Shown here piece after piece: positions 26,355 through 39,779 of a stretch of DNA of 64,000 nucleotides (position 1 is its first letter; each line of letters begins with the position of its first letter). The notes below the pieces were generated by a model. The model saw nothing but the letters and a program-made list of their open reading frames with translations. It was not told the DNA's origin and ran no database searches. Made by a program: the position numbers and the translations under genes. The stretch comes from Asterella californica (taxonomy: Eukaryota > Streptophyta > Marchantiopsida > Marchantiales > Aytoniaceae). The stretch spans positions 14,136,001-14,200,000 of the forward strand of contig JAYKYS010000009.1 in assembly GCA_036924285.1 (NCBI GenBank). The letters run 5' to 3'.

Positions 26355-29300
26355 CTAGTCTTCAAGGTTTTCTAAATTGTCATCGTCCTCTTCAACGTCT
26401 TCATCAAGTAGCAAATATGCATCAGCATCCATCATATGATCTGACTCCAAAAATTCAGCTAGCTCAACAGATTCTCCCCTTCTTCTGAACAACTTGATAT
26501 GCTTGTCGGCGACAAGAAGCCTTAAAGGTGTACTAGCAAGCTCCTGCAAAGAATAAGTATCATTCTGATGTACTTCTAAGACAACATACGGACCAAACCA
26601 CCTCCTAGAAAATTTCTGAATCGTAGAGTGCTGGTTCTCTAGCGTATTGTCATACATCAAAACCTAACCTCCAGCATGTATAGGCTTCGGTCGGAGCCTA
26701 TGGGTCTTGTCAAACCTATCTTTGTTCTTGAGACGAGTCTCTTTCAGCTTTTGTTGTGTCTCTAGAAGATCCTCTTCTCTATGTTCTAACTGTCTGATTC
26801 AAAGTGCAAGAAGTTGTACACGATCCGTTTCATCTTCTCACGGTAGAGTAGCCCATGTAGGAAAGTCCTCCTCTGCCGGCATAATCGGCTTTTGAACCAG
26901 TAGTATAATGAGTCGTCTTGTCAGTCCACAGAGCAAAAGAGAGCAACCTAGACCAATGTCTATGTCTACCATCGCATGCCTTTACCAAGACTTGAACAAT
27001 CTATGGATGTCTTCTCTCGCTCTTACCAATCCCCTCCGGATTCATGGCAGTAGTGAGTCTAAGTTTCACTCCGTGTTGGACAAAGAACTCCTTCACTTCT
27101 GTACCACGCAACTCTCCTCGGTCTGCACGTAATCTCCCTATAGATCCATATATACAGATAATATCCTCAAGAACAAACTTACATATCCCCTCTGTGGTCT
27201 TTGTCTTCCGAGCTCGTCCTTCCACAAAGTTGGAGAGATCTTCTCGAGCCAACACCAAGTATCTCATACCCCATAACCCGAGAGGCATCACCACCAAGTC
27301 AAGAACCCACTGGAAGTGTATGCAAGGTGGATAAGTAGGCACAAGACCATCCCTATATCGTATCTTTGAGTAAAACTGACAATGTAAGCAAGAACTGACG
27401 TGGTTCACCACATCTCGATACAGACCTTTTTCACCAATATCTTTTCTTCAACTTGACGTAAGTAGTCCAAATCTCTCGATGTCCAAGGTATCATGGAACT
27501 CCTTCATTAGTTGTTGTTTAATCTGTAGGTCGTCCACTACTCGTATGAACATCTCATATCTCCTCTGTGACTGTCTCCAAAGATATCCATCGCGTAGAAG
27601 GTAGTTGTATGCTTGTTTCTTTATCTCTCTAAACTCTATTTTACTCCACCTCTCTCGCCTCTCTAACGAACTTAGATAATACTCTATGTCACGAAGCCTA
27701 CCTGTGTAAAGCTCTTCTCTAAACATCAACGGCTCTAAGTCTGTAACTTGTCAATCAACTTGACACCGAACATCCTTCCTTTCTTCTTCCTCGGCTTCTG
27801 AAAACATATCCTCCTCGTCTATATACCGAGCCCTTGACAACATATCTGTTATCACATTCTCCTTATCTTTCATATGCTTCAGCTCTGGATTCAAGCTCCT
27901 GATATATAGAATCCAACGCAACATCGCTATGTCTGGCGTGCTAGAGTTGGATATCATCTCAAGCAGAGGTAGACAATATGTCTCTAAGACTACATAGCGT
28001 CAACCTTCTCCAGATTTGGTCGTCTTCCAAAAGCACCACACAAATGATCAACCACTAAAATCTCAGACACACCAAACTTGGACCTTGCTCCTGACAAGGT
28101 GAGATGTACCTCCTCCAGACGAGTCAAAACATGCTCTACATCTCTGATATGCAACAAACCTCCTACATCCATTCGCAAGTACTTCTTCATCCTTGTCCTC
28201 AACCGCGCAAACTTTTATAGGAATATCATCTAGAAATGGAATGGTAACCTCATGTACAAACTCTCGTAATATCTTATGCATCGCATTTTGCATATGAGCC
28301 CACTGAGTTTGACGCTCCTTGAGGAAGAATACACATTCGCATAAGCCCCAAAGATGTACGCATAGTGGTCAGATCTCTACTTTCGACAACCAACTGAAAC
28401 TGATCATACCAGAATATAGATCTCCAATTGAATAGATAGCTCTCCTTGTAAATGCCTCCGCTATCTCATCAATCACAGGGCCCGTCCCAATGTTACGAAT
28501 GATCACGTTATTCGCAGATTATAGATCCTGAATAAAACATAAGGTTCATGACTTCTTGGATACAGTGAACCACCTGCTAGAATACGATCCCATAGACGGC
28601 TCAAGTATCCCCAACTGTACTTTCTTTTGCAACAACTCGATGAGTTTAGACAACAAGGCACGAAGAACCGAAATCGGTTTTAGATCCCGAGGCACATGAG
28701 GGATTGTGAATATAACCATATGTGCTATTATCTTCGGATCCACACACCTATCTCCTCTGCTGAAAAAGAAAATGCTTTACCATGATCCATTATCATCTGC
28801 TCAAATACTGTCTTCTCAACCTCAGTCAAGAAATCACCCCCTCTTATGAGCTCCTTCAACGTCTCCTTAGTAAACTGATGTCCTACTCGTCTATGATCAC
28901 GCAATATGGACTCAATGCCTACTAACTGTACTTGTTGTTGCGAGTTAGCAGATAGTTGAGTTGCTACCGGCTCCACTTTCTTCAGTACAAATTTGTACTT
29001 GGTATGGTCTTCGAGCTCCTGAGGAAGTGCACACCAACAAACCGCTTCGCTTCTCATACTGTTCTGCATCAGATGAGGAAAGATCCGCACATACGTAACA
29101 ATCTGCTCATATATATGTCGAGAGTGGATAGAGATCACCACCATGCCATCCTTCTCTTCCATCAATCTGCTTACACTGTCCAACCAACTAGCAATTGATT
29201 GTACAGACACAAACTCTTCAAACAAGCCAGAAACCACATCATCTTCAGATAGAACCCTTGCACGTCACAGCTCTGATACCTGCTTCATCATCCATTTTTT

Positions 29301-29815
29301 TTCCATATCCTCAACTTTTGTAAACTAACTCCATCCATCATTCTCGAACATTAACAACCCAGACTGTCAACTATGTACACAACACACGTCTTCAAATTCA
29401 TGTACATGTTTCTCATATGACTCTTCCACTTTGTGTATCAACTCTGACGGGATCTCAACAGTAGGTTCTACACTGTCATCCCGCTCTACATGAGTGGATT
29501 GCGAAAACCCTTAGTATGAGAATCTCTAAGGGTTTGCCGATTCCGCTCATGCCTTGAACGAACAGTCAAAAACTGTACTAAGTACTTGTCATCAAGACTC
29601 CAAACTCGGCATAATGAGATCCATCATTCATCACCTTTGTCTCCATTCGAACAGCAGTGATGTAAGCTAGCCTAGTATGACAGGATAAGAGACACGACTG
29701 TACAAAGAAATGTTGATCAACCTCTACATCTCTAATCCTTACACGCATATTGGGACAGGCTCCGTCATGACTTTCTTCATACTTCCTCTTCGTACTTCCT
29801 CTTTCGTACTTCAAG
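26355..29815 (-). pseudogene. Ty3/gypsy pol remnant, minus strand
   Basis: Read right to left, fragments in several frames give the gypsy order. There is a protease piece (29,814-29,578, 'DVEVDQHFFVQ', 'METKV'), a region before RT (29,237-28,728), RT pieces (28,743-28,546; 28,293-27,990 with 'FLDDIPIKV' as the YxDD-type box), RNase H ('LYIRSLNPELKHMKDKENVITDMLSRA', split here by description only, 27,957-27,751), integrase HHCC and core (27,729-27,001) and the integrase C-terminus (26,660-26,355, 'KFSRRWFGPYVV'). The same protein family is better preserved on the plus strand at 33,755-39,627. Many frameshifts and stops make it non-functional. Confidence 0.85.
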
Positions 29816-31017
29816 ACGTTCTTCGTACTTCATGACTTTGTTTGTATCATATTCAAAACTTAGAGACGAAGTTGAACTTGACGACTTCGAGACTTCAAGA
29901 TATGAAGTCAGAGAGGGACAACTTGTGAGACAAGATGCCCAAAGTGGAAGTGCAAGTTATGAAGGTCGAAGAGATGAAGACTTCGATGATACTGGAGACA
30001 GAAGAACTTCAGGTTAAAGTTGACGAGGTACTGACTTCATACTTTGTCATCGAACTCGATACTTCGGAGAAGATGCTACTGATGAGACTTCGAGTGGAGA
30101 TTACAACACCATTTGATTTTTCGACGAAGAGTAGAATAGTTAGAGTAGATGAGAGAATAGTACGAGAGATTATGAAGATTAGAGAGATAGTCAAGCTGTC
30201 ATTGAGCTGTATAGCTAAGACATTACAGTTAGGTAGTGTAAGCACTTCCATTCCGTAGTCTAGGGAGACGTGATTTAGCGACGAAGATGTATATCTTTCT
30301 TTTTAGGAAGTAAGATCCGTCATCTTAGGACGAAGTTGTATATAAGTGTTGTGTTGTTCGTTCTCAAGATCTCTGTGTGTTTGTTATTTTGGATTTATAC
30401 TTTCTGAAGTTTACGGAGCTATTGTGTACTTGTCTTCTTTGGAGTTTTACCTACGAAGTTTTGAAGTGTGTTGTGGTAGGAGTTAGTATGGATGACGAAG
30501 TTCTTTGCTGTTTACATCTGAAATCAGAGTAAGAAGTTTGAGACGAAGTCTGAAAACAAACCAGCAATTACGGAGTTCATTTATTACGAAGAAGTTTTAG
30601 GACAAAGATGCTCAAAAGTAGTATTTAAGGATCGAACCCACATAGATGCAAGTAAATATTATCCAAATGTAATAAACAAGTGACAAAGGTGATTCTTTAT
30701 TGTTGTCTTTTATTCTCACGAGCAGAAATCAATCCCGATAGAGATCAAACTCAAATCTATTTGACAAAACAGAGTTGATATTCTTGACAAATAACATAAC
30801 AGATACTAAACAAGTCAACCTCAAGGAAAAAGATAAACAACAAGAATATTGAGCCACAGATAACAAGTCTCAACAGAGAAGTATAGCTGAAGTGCTACTA
30901 AGTAGCTTCTATCACCATAAATGTTAAGTATCTTCACACTAAGTTATCTTCAATATTACTGCTCTCAAAAACTCTGACGAAGAAGACTCTTCTTCCACCG
31001 AAGTACGAAGTACAACT
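29816..31017. repeat. Rearranged copies of the 23-kb LTR-like repeat
   Basis: Positions 29,816-30,610 match the reverse complement of about 23,480-24,050; both contain the matched blocks 'gatccgtcatctt', 'tgtttgttattttgga' and 'tttacggagc'. Positions 30,611-31,017 match 22,990-23,410 in direct orientation. The plus-strand open frame at 29,935-30,258 is a by-product of this repeat and I do not call it a gene. Confidence 0.6.
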
Positions 31018-31667
31018 TAGATAGACCTACTCATCTCGCTCTTTGAAAATCTTGACATGTTTATTTACCACTAGTACTTTCAAGCTCGTTCAGTCCAACT
31101 CTTGTAGGGTGTATGTTGAGTTGTCGTGAATCTTCTTCACCACTATGGACCAAACCACCACTTGGAGAACTTCCGTAATGCACTATGCTGGTTGTCTAGA
31201 TTGTTGTCGTAGAATCATCTTATTTGATTTCCTTAGACCTTAGACATCGTTGATCAAATCTGTCTTTGTTCTTCAACCGTGCTTCTCGTAACCTATCAAA
31301 AGCAACCTAGATATCCTCATATCTCCTCTCCAACTATCTAATCCGAATAGAAAGAAGTTCTCCCTCTGTCAGATTGTCCTTCCAAGGTAGCACACTCCAT
31401 GTCGGAACATGTTCTTCATTCGGCATGACAGGTTTTTGACCATGTCATGAGCTCCACTAACGTGTAATCCGTTACCAAGCTGTACGTCGTCCGATTTGTC
31501 CATAACGCAAATGATAGAATCGAGACCACTCGCGCATCCTTCTGTTGCAAGCCTTCACCAAAGCCTTCACAAACGGAGACCACATTCGCTCTTAGCATTC
31601 CTTTCAAGGTTGTAGGCAGTTATCAACGACCACTTCACCCCACACCTTACAAAAAATTCACGAGCGT
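31018..31667 (-). pseudogene. Gypsy integrase C-terminal remnant, left part
   Basis: The minus strand encodes eroded integrase C-terminal sequence ('SFALWTNRTTYS', compare 'PFALWADQTTHS' in the plus-strand element). It breaks off exactly where the plus-strand element begins at 31,668. It resumes at 42,998, beyond that element, with the adjoining part of the same integrase core. The element therefore inserted into this older opposite-strand copy. Confidence 0.8.
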
Positions 31668-33678
31668 TGTCGTGTCGTGGACCGGCTCCTATATGAAATT
31701 CATACTTCGATGCTTGTCGCTCAAAAGACACTCATGAGAAAGACAAGCTAGGCCCTAGCTTACGGACTTTTAGCATCATTTCGGATCTCCATTTTCATCG
31801 TATGGATGGGTAGAGCTCCTTGTCAGCTTTCCATAGGCACTTCATCTACTTCGTTTGGACGCTTAGTGGAGAAGTTACAAGACTCAAAAGATGGAGAAAA
31901 CAAGCTAGGCCCTAGCTTACGGGTTTTTGGCACAACTTCGGATCTTCGCTTTTATCGCATCAGTGGATAGAGCTCCTTGTCAGCTTTCCATAGGCACTTC
32001 ATCTACTTCGTTTGGACGCCTAGTGGAGAAGTAACAAGACTCAAAAGATGGAGAAAACAAGCTAGGTCCCAGCTTACGGGCTTTTGGCGCAACTTCGGAT
32101 CTTCACTTTCATCACATAGATGGGTAGAGCTCGTTGTCAACTTTCCATGGACATCTTGTTTACTCATTTGGACATCTAGTGAAGAAGTTATGCGACTCGA
32201 AAGAAGGTAAAATCAAGCTAAGCCCTAGTTTACTTGTTGACTGGGTATTTGAGGCTTCAGGCGCTATATCAAAGACGCAAGGGGCCTGCTTCATTATTAT
32301 TGAGAGAACTTTGTACGTACAGAGATTGACGCAAGGGGGCTGCTTAAGGGGCTTGCTTGTTCTTGCGACTTGTCGGTGGACGTTTTGGAGAATTGGGAAG
32401 TCCAATACACGCGCGCAAGGTGTCATCGGGTTCAAATCTGTGCAGGCTACGCACAGGTTAAGACGGTTTGAGAAGAGACATATCGGAGGTTGTGTTCTGA
32501 GAGAAATTGAGATGCATGAAGCAGATTTGGGATTTTCAGTTACCTGTGAAGGAGAGTTGGACCGTTCGGGCCGTTCCGGAGTCCAAACTTGCTGTCCTTG
32601 GATCCATCGGGATCAGAACAACGAGTTCTTCAGGAAATTGAAGACGATACGAAGTTTCACCGGGCGTTCTAAGTGAAATTGGCTCGCAAAGAAGCGCTCG
32701 CGTCAAGTTTTTCATCGCCTGCGACATGAGATTGGATTGTTCTTCGCGATCGGTGAGCCAAGCTCTTCGTTCTTGGTGCCTACGTGACCAAGGAGTCTTC
32801 ATCTATGCATAGGAGAAGACAATACGTGGATTGGATTGTTGGTTTGGGTGTGGTGAGCAAGTTTGAGCCGCAGGGAGCTGATTTACGTCAGTTTTTTGCA
32901 ACCTACGACCAAATTTCTTACGTGGTTTTGCAAGGGGAAACCTAAACAACTTGTTTGGAGTCTTGTTGGGTTCAAGGTAGCTAGATCTATCTGTCAGGGA
33001 AGACGGATATCAGTTTAGACAATCTGTTTGTGCGGTGTGTGCGGTTTTAAGCCGCAGGGAGGAATTTTTGAAGGTTCGGTCACCTACGACCGAAAATCGG
33101 TGATATCTCGGCTGTTGGGAGTCGGATCTGAAGGTTTCTTGGGTTAACGGAGTCAGCGGAGGAGACCCTATCGACATCTGAAGTCCGTTCAGTGAAAGGA
33201 GGAAGTCCACAGATAGGTCTTTTTTTATTTCTTCGCTACGGGTTTTGCTCTTTTGAGTTCGTTAGAGTTCTGGTTGGCTGTATGCAGCTTGTGGTAGCTA
33301 GCTTTAGCTAAGAGCTTATACATGGATGTGGTTTGGACTTGGGTTTGGATCGCGTGATACTGCTGTGGCTCTGTTTGTTAGCAAAGAGAAGTTTCTCTTG
33401 CTTTGAGCTACGTTTCGGTGGTTTTGGGTAAGGGTTGTGATTCAAGGGTTGTTTTCAAGGGCTTTTGAAGCAGATTACAGACTGCTCTGGTCTGGTTCTC
33501 AATTCTGTGCTCTTAGGAGAAAGAAACGGCAGTGTACATACATTTGGAGTGTATATATCGCAGCGTTCGATTTCGTGGTTGTTTTTCTCTGTCTTGTCTC
33601 TGTTTCAGCACACAACATCTCCACAGCCAGGAACCTCGCATTTTCCTGGACATCCTTCACGCAATATCTGACATGATA
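31668..33678 (+). repeat. 5' LTR of the plus-strand gypsy element
   Basis: About 2,011 bp, from TGTCGTGTCGTGG to a mutated GATA end. It is homologous over its length to the LTRs at 39,703, 46,199 and 60,284. It carries three units of a roughly 157-bp tandem repeat near its 5' end. The internal sequence after it, 'ggtggtgaactcgacgtgaag', is shared with the gag-only element and is the likely primer-binding zone, but I could not match it to a tRNA. Confidence 0.9.
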
Positions 33679-33754
33679 CGGTGGTGAACTCGACGTGAAG
33701 GTCTGGGGTGGAGATTTCTTCTGTGTGTGAACTTTGAAGAAGAGATTGGGAGTC

Positions 33755-34980
33755 ATGAGTGGGGATGGGAAAGGTGATGGAGATGGAGCTAGTGGTTCAG
33801 GTGGGTTGTCGAAGGTGCAGTTGGATCCGACGACTGCATCGATGTTCCAAGCTTTCACTATGTTCTTACGGCAGCAATAGTCTGATGAGCGGAAGAAAGC
33901 TTTGGCAACAAAGGCGTTACAAGCGGTGGTGCAAGATTGATCAGTTTGATGGGAGAGATGTCTCAAGATATCTGAGGCATTATGCGAAGGAGATGGAGCT
34001 GAACCGGATCTCAGAAGATGAGATGATTGAGACGTTTGAGTTAGCAGCAGCTCTAGAGATTAGAGACCATGTTAAAATGCTAACAAAGCATTTTAACAAG
34101 GACTGGGAGACGTTTGCTCGTGCATTGATGGATGAGTACTTCTTGGAGGACTCCGATCGAGTCACCAAGAAGTCATTCTTGGAGTGGGTTGAACAACCGA
34201 GGAAGGGTTTACAAGCTACAGAGTTGCTCAGGGAGTTTGAGAAGCAGTTTTCACGGCTGACCATGATGAAGAAGTTGACGTTGCAGTCCAACAAGACAGA
34301 GCTATTTCTTCGAGCTGCAGATGAGAAGTTGCAGGAGAAGCTAGAGGTACTTCTGGAAGACCGGGAGGAGGACGATGGATTGATCAGTAGCTGGAAGAAG
34401 GTTGAAGAAGCTGTTGGTCTGCTTATCAAGAGGGAACGGAGACGAGAGAAGGTTCTTGTTAGGAGACTGGCACCAACATCGGCTGTTGTAACACCTGTTC
34501 CTGTGGTCCGACCAGTGGTTCCTGTTGCTAGACAGGTAGTACCGGTTGTTCCAGCTGTTCCAGTTGTTCCAGTTGTTCTAGTTGTTCAGGCACCTATGGT
34601 ATCTCCTAAGAAGGATGATTCAAACCTTGAGGAGATTTTGCATGGAATGCGAGATCTGCAGATCAAGCTCACAAGATTGGAAGAGAAGGGATCTACAAGC
34701 GGAGCAAGACCGGTTGAGAAGCAAGGTTGGATCCAGCGGTGTATCTGGTGCGATGGTACTGATCATCCGCGCAGAGATTGCAAGGAGTTCACTGATATTC
34801 TGCAGCAAGGAGTGATCTTCTGGAAGGATGGGAAGGTAGCGCTGAGGGCACTGGTGCACTTCTTCAGACCAACTTTGGTAGAGGAGAGATGAAGAAGTTG
34901 GTTGAGGACCACCTATCAACGCAAGCAGTTGCAATGGTGGAAGCTGGAACCTATGACACGAAAGTTGAGGATCAAGCCGA
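33755..34980 (+). pseudogene. gag (capsid-like, CCHC), frameshifted
   Basis: Homology to the intact gag at 48,414-50,000 places the start at the ATG at 33,755. That frame meets a TAG near 33,881 and then loses a base just before 'QFDGRDVS', so the main open part is in another frame (to 34,892). Features are 'DGRDVSRYLRHY' near the N-terminus, a long helical charged segment, a Val/Pro-rich linker and a CCHC knuckle (C-x2-C-x4-H-x4-C, 'CIWCDGTDHPRRDC') near 34,740-34,785. A further shift near 34,850 moves the tail ('MKKLVEDHL') to a third frame, ending at TAA near 34,997. Gag coats the element RNA in the virus-like particle. Confidence 0.85.
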
Positions 34981-35293
34981 GAGAGGTTTTAACAGGTAAG
35001 TTGAGCCAAGTGGATTGTGATCATCGGTCATCTCCATGAAACAAAAAGGGAAGATGGCACGTGAGACGTTGCTGAGAACAGCTGCTACGATCCGGAAGGA
35101 TACTAGATGGGAAGATCCGATAGAAGCTCTATCGGTGCATGCTTACATCGCCAAGAACCAACACGAAACGTTGTTGGAAGAGAAGAGAAGGTGAGATTCA
35201 GAGGATGCATGGGAAGGAACTTCTTCCAAGAGACAGACTCGAGGAGAGAAGGTTCGTCAAGAGCTTCGGGATGCAGGAGCTCAAGGTCTACCG

Positions 35294-36178
35294 ATGGATG
35301 ATGTTCCTTCTCCATCGAAGGAAAGAGTGAAGGATTCTCAGAAGGAGAAAGGTAAACCGGCTGCATACAAACTACAGTCGAACATCGAAGCTTCAACATA
35401 CTTGAAGGGAGCCTTGGAAGATCGCATTCTGAATGCGAAGGTGGAGTTTACCTTGAGGGAAGTGTTGGGCATTGCTAAGCGTGAGTTTCATGATGTCATC
35501 ATCGATGTCATCAAACGGAAGCGACAGGTTATGGGTGAGACTGGTTTATCGCATGCCTTGGATACTAGGATGTTTGTGGATGAGGAGAGAGAGCTTGCAA
35601 AGTGCATTGTTTATTCTTCAGAGGAAGAAAGAGATCGAAAGCGCAGAGTACATTTTGAGGATGAAGAGGAGGATGGGAAGCAGAGCTCAAGTCATTACAG
35701 TCACAGTCACTGGGCTCGAGCTACAACGGAGACGTTGGTGAGAATCGGAGACTTGGTTGCTCTGATCGATCTTGGATCAAAAATCAACATCATGTCGAAA
35801 GAGCTGTACAAGAGGAAGAAGTGGCCGATCGACACAGAGCATGGGTGGGTCATAAGAGCAGCCAACAACACAAGAGGAGACTTGTATGAAGCTTGTCCAG
35901 ACATCAGAGTGCGCGTAGATGATGTTGCTATTGGGCAAAACTTCTTTGTTCAGGAAGCAACATCATACCCGCTCATTCTTGATCAACCTTTCATCATAGC
36001 AACTCGGATGGAGAGAAAGGTACTGGATGACGGATCTGCTTATGCTAGGATCCGAAGTCAAGATGAGACGAGAGCGGTACAATTCTTGAATGTACCGTCC
36101 AATCACGAGCGCAACCGAGATCGTTTGAGAGAGAAACCGCTTCCAAGGGTGAGTGAAGAGTTCAAGGATTTTCGTTGA
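35294..36178 (+). pseudogene. pol: pre-protease and aspartic protease
   Basis: This open segment of 294 residues has a charged N-terminal part aligning with the end of the gag-only protein ('HDVIIDVIKRK'; the other copy has 'HDVIIGIIKDR'). A retropepsin-like domain follows, around 'VALIDLGSKINIM' and 'PLILDQPFI'. The active-site triplet reads D-L-G, where retropepsins normally have D-S/T-G. In this gypsy lineage the residue may vary, so I do not claim inactivation from this alone. The frame ends in TGA at 36,176-36,178, before RT. Confidence 0.75.
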
Positions 36179-38200
36179 GTACCACTATAGAGCGGGATTG
36201 TGGTGGTGCGCAAGAGAAGGTACTCTCGCTTGATGGAGATAGTGTCTTTTGTACAGGGTTTGTTGGGTTTTCAGAGTGTGGGATTGCTATCTACAAGAAA
36301 GTAGAAGAGCTGAGGAGAAAAGAACAAAAACATTTGAGTGATGTTGAGTTGATGATGAAAGAGTTGGGTGAGCTAGAAGGGGATGAATGGATTTCTGGTG
36401 TTTATGAAGAGGACGAGTTGGAGGATCTTTTGCGAGAGATCATGTTTATTGGATGGGAGGATATGGATAAGGTTGTGCATATTCATTCAAGGGAGGTCTA
36501 TTCGGTGATCGAATCATTTTGTGCATAGGAGGTTCGAGTTGAGACAAGGTACAAGACAGTGGATAAGAAGATAAAGCCAGTTGCTGGTCCTTTGCCGGAG
36601 GACACTAACCAACAGATGGATCGAGCTTCAAGGGAGAAGAGTTTGAGAGATCTTGCAATGATAGGACACAAGTTCACGGAGAAGATCTTTGAAGAGTTGA
36701 AGATTGGATCTGATGGGTCTCTTCTACCAGAAGAGAGGATGTGCTTCAAGGAGATGCTTTCACGACATGAGAAAGCATTTGCTTTTGAGCCACATGAGAT
36801 TGGGTGTGTAGATCCATACATTGTTACCCCGATGGTTATCTTTATGGTACCGCATGTGTCATGGAACCTGAGATCAATTCCAGTACCGCGGGCTCACTTG
36901 CCCAAACTAGTGGAGTTGCTGAAGGAGAAGATGCGGATGAAGATCTTGGAGCCGTCGTTTGCACCGTATTCAAGCAGATGGTTTACAGTACCAAAGAAGA
37001 ATGGGTCGCTGCGGTTTATCCAAGACATGCAGCCGATGAACGCAGTAACAATAAAAAATGCTGGGGTGGGACCGATTGTGGATGAGTTTGCTGAAGCGTT
37101 TGCAGGAAGAGCAATTTACTCAATGGGAGATCTTTACTCAGGGTATGATCAGTTTCGACTAGCGGAGGAGAGCAGAAGCTTCACGACAATGAGGACACCT
37201 TTGGGGTTGGTTAGGATGTGTACTTTACCACAGGGAGCTACCAACTCGGTATGATGAACGAGATGAATCGAGTTCTAAGAGACTTCATTCTTGAAAAGAC
37301 GATGTCGTTCTTGGATGACATCCCCATCAAAGGATGTGTGGAAGATGAGAAGGATGAAGCATTAGATCAGAGAGGGTGTCGACGATATGTCACCGATTAC
37401 ATCGCAGATTGTGAGAAGATCTTATCTCGACTTGAGGAAGTTCATCTTACGCTGTCTGGTGCGAGGTCTACATTTGGGATTAGAGAAGTTTTGATCGTTG
37501 GTCATTTGTGTGGATCGTTTGGTCGGAAGCCAGATCCGAACAAGGTGGATGCGATTAGAAAGATGAAGGAGATTTACAACTCGCTGACAGAAGTAAGAAG
37601 ATTTTTGCGTGCTTGTGTATTCTACCACATTTGGATTCCTCATTATGTGCATGTGGCGGATCCGTTGTATGGATTGTTGCGTAAGGGTCATAAGTTCATA
37701 TGGGAGGAAGATCATACTAATGCGATAAGGAAGCTGAAGTCTTTACTATCATCTCTTCCAGTTCTGGGAAGGATTGATTACAAAGGTGCTAGGCCGGTGG
37801 TTCTTACTGTGATATACAAGTCCAGTTGCAATTGGATGGGCAGTCGGACAGGATGATGAGGATGGAGACAGGTTTGCGGTTAGGTTCGAAGCGAAGGTGT
37901 TAAGTGCTCGACAACGTGCTTACCCGCAAGTGAAGAGAGAACTGTGGGGTATTGTTTCAGCTATGAAAATTGAGAAAGAATATTTGATTAGAGCAGTAGT
38001 GGTGGTTGAAACTGATTGCTTGTCGTTGTTAGGGATGATCATGAATTGTTCAACTCCTGATATTGCGATGTTACAATGGATCGCATATATCAAGTCGTTG
38101 AACCCGGAGTTTAGACATATTGCAGGGAAGGATAATCTGATAACGGATATGTTATCTCGGGCTGGATATGATGAGGAGGATGAGATGATAGAAGACATTA
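36179..38200 (+). pseudogene. pol: reverse transcriptase and RNase H
   Basis: The RT N-terminal part is in one frame from 36,175 to 37,254, broken by a TAG at 36,526. It includes 'YSSRWFTVPKKNGSLR' and 'YSMGDLYSGYDQFRL'. A shift then moves to 37,218-37,856, which holds the catalytic box as FLDD at about 37,308-37,319 (the usual gypsy form is YxDD) and the connection region. Another shift leads to the RNase H part (37,897-38,200: 'RAYPQVKRELWGIV', 'VVETDCLSLLGM', 'HIAGKDNLITDMLSRA'). In life it would copy element RNA to DNA and remove the RNA. Two or more frameshifts make it inactive here. Confidence 0.85.
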
Positions 38201-38398
38201 ACGACGTGGGTACAGAGTTCTATTCGATTGCACAGGCAGGAAGGGAAGATGAGTTGTTTGTTGAAGGGTTGTATGATGATGATTTGCTTGATATCGGAGG
38301 TACCTTAGTACGATGGTTAAACAGACAGGTTGGACGGATGAGAGGTTTCGGAGAGTTCGAAGGAAGGCCTACAACTTCATGTTGCAGGATGGGTTTCT

Positions 38399-39627
38399 TT
38401 GAAAGCGACCGAAGTAGAAAGGTGGGGTATCGCTACGAGTGACTTGCAACAAGAAGATCAGCAGAAGTTGCTCAAGGCGTTCCATGAGAGTCTTTGGGCT
38501 GGACATCGAGAGATTTGGACCACTTTTACAAAGATGAAAGAACGATATTGGTGGAAAAATATGTACAAGGATGTTGTATCTTTTGTGGAGTCTTGTTTGA
38601 CATGTCAGATGTATTTGAACATCCGACATCGTGACGGATTACACCCGACTTATCCGTTGACAATCCACTTCAAGTGGGTGGTAGACTTGGTGATTACGCC
38701 GGTTGGATTGTGGCAGATGAGATACTTGGTACTTGCTAGAAAAGATCAAATCAAGTCAAGGGTAGGGCGCTTCGGACAAAGACAACTGAAGGGGTATGTA
38801 GATTTCTCTTAGAAGAGGTTGTTTGTCGATATGGATGTGTGGGAAAGATCACTGCGGATCGGAGAGAGTTAGATGCACATGAGGTCCGTGAATTCTTTGC
38901 AAGGTATGGGGTGAGGTTGTCACTGACAACTGCTTACAATCCCGAAGGAAATGCCAAGAGTGAACGTGGTCATCCGTCCATTGTGAAGGCTTTGGTGAAG
39001 GCATGCAACGGGAGGGTGTGCGAATGGCCTCGACTCTTACCATTTGCGTTATGGGCAGATCAAACAACACATAGCTCGGTGATAGGTTACATGCCAGTGG
39101 AACTCATCACAGGTCAGAAACCTATCATGCCGATTGAAGAACACGTTCTGACATGGAGTGTGTTACCTTGGGAGGACAATTTGACTAGAGAAGAGCTTCT
39201 TGCTATTCGGCAGTTAGAGAGAAGGTCAGAGGATATCCAAACTGCTTTGGATAGGTTGCGAGAAGCACGGTTGAAGAACAAGGTCAGATTTGATCAGCGA
39301 TATCGTTTGAGACCTAGGGAAATCAAGGAAGGTGAATGGGTGTTAGTCTATGACAGCAGTCTAGACAACCAGCATAGTGCACTCCGAAAGTTTTCCAGAA
39401 GATGGTTTGGTCCGTATGTGGTGAAGAAGGTTCATGACAACGCAACTTACGCCATGCAAGACTTGGATGGAACGAGCTTGAAGGTACCAGTGGCAAGTAA
39501 ACGTGTCAAGATTTTCAAAAAGAGAGATGAGGAGGTCGATCTAGCAGATATCTTGACGGAGTTTCAATTTGAGGATGAGGATTATGCAGAAGACCTTGAA
39601 GGTGAGGTTGGCTACGATAGGAAGTAG
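38399..39627 (+). pseudogene. pol: integrase
   Basis: The zinc-binding HHCC part is at 38,399-38,812 (H-x4-H of 'HESLWAGH', later 'CLTC'). The catalytic core has D in 'WVVDLV', D in 'ITADRRE' and E in 'GNAKSERG', so the DDE triad is still visible. A frameshift lies between 38,812 and 38,839. The C-terminal part has 'GEWVLVYD' and 'KFSRRWFGPYVV', the GPY/F-type module of gypsy integrases. There is no chromodomain; the protein ends in an acidic tail at 39,627. Confidence 0.88.
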
Positions 39628-39688
39628 GACGATAAGCCGGTCCACTCCTTGGTTGGTATCTCTGGTGCATATCGGAGGATGCACAGGT

Positions 39689-39702
39689 TTAGAGGGGGTG
39701 GA
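39689..39702 (+). promoter_or_regulatory. Polypurine tract before 3' LTR
   Basis: 'agagggggtgga' abuts the TGTCGTG start of the 3' LTR, the expected place for the primer of plus-strand DNA synthesis. The same purine run with minor changes precedes the LTRs at 45,630 and 60,284. Confidence 0.8.
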
Positions 39703-39779
39703 TGTCGTGTCGTGGACCGGCTCCTATCTGAAATTCAGACTTCGATGCTTGTCGTTCCAAAGACACTCATGAGAAAGAC

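Noticed and set aside
29935..30258. 107-codon plus-strand frame
   Set aside because: It falls in an inverted copy of the 23-24 kb repeat; residues are biased (Val/Glu/Ile) with no domain.
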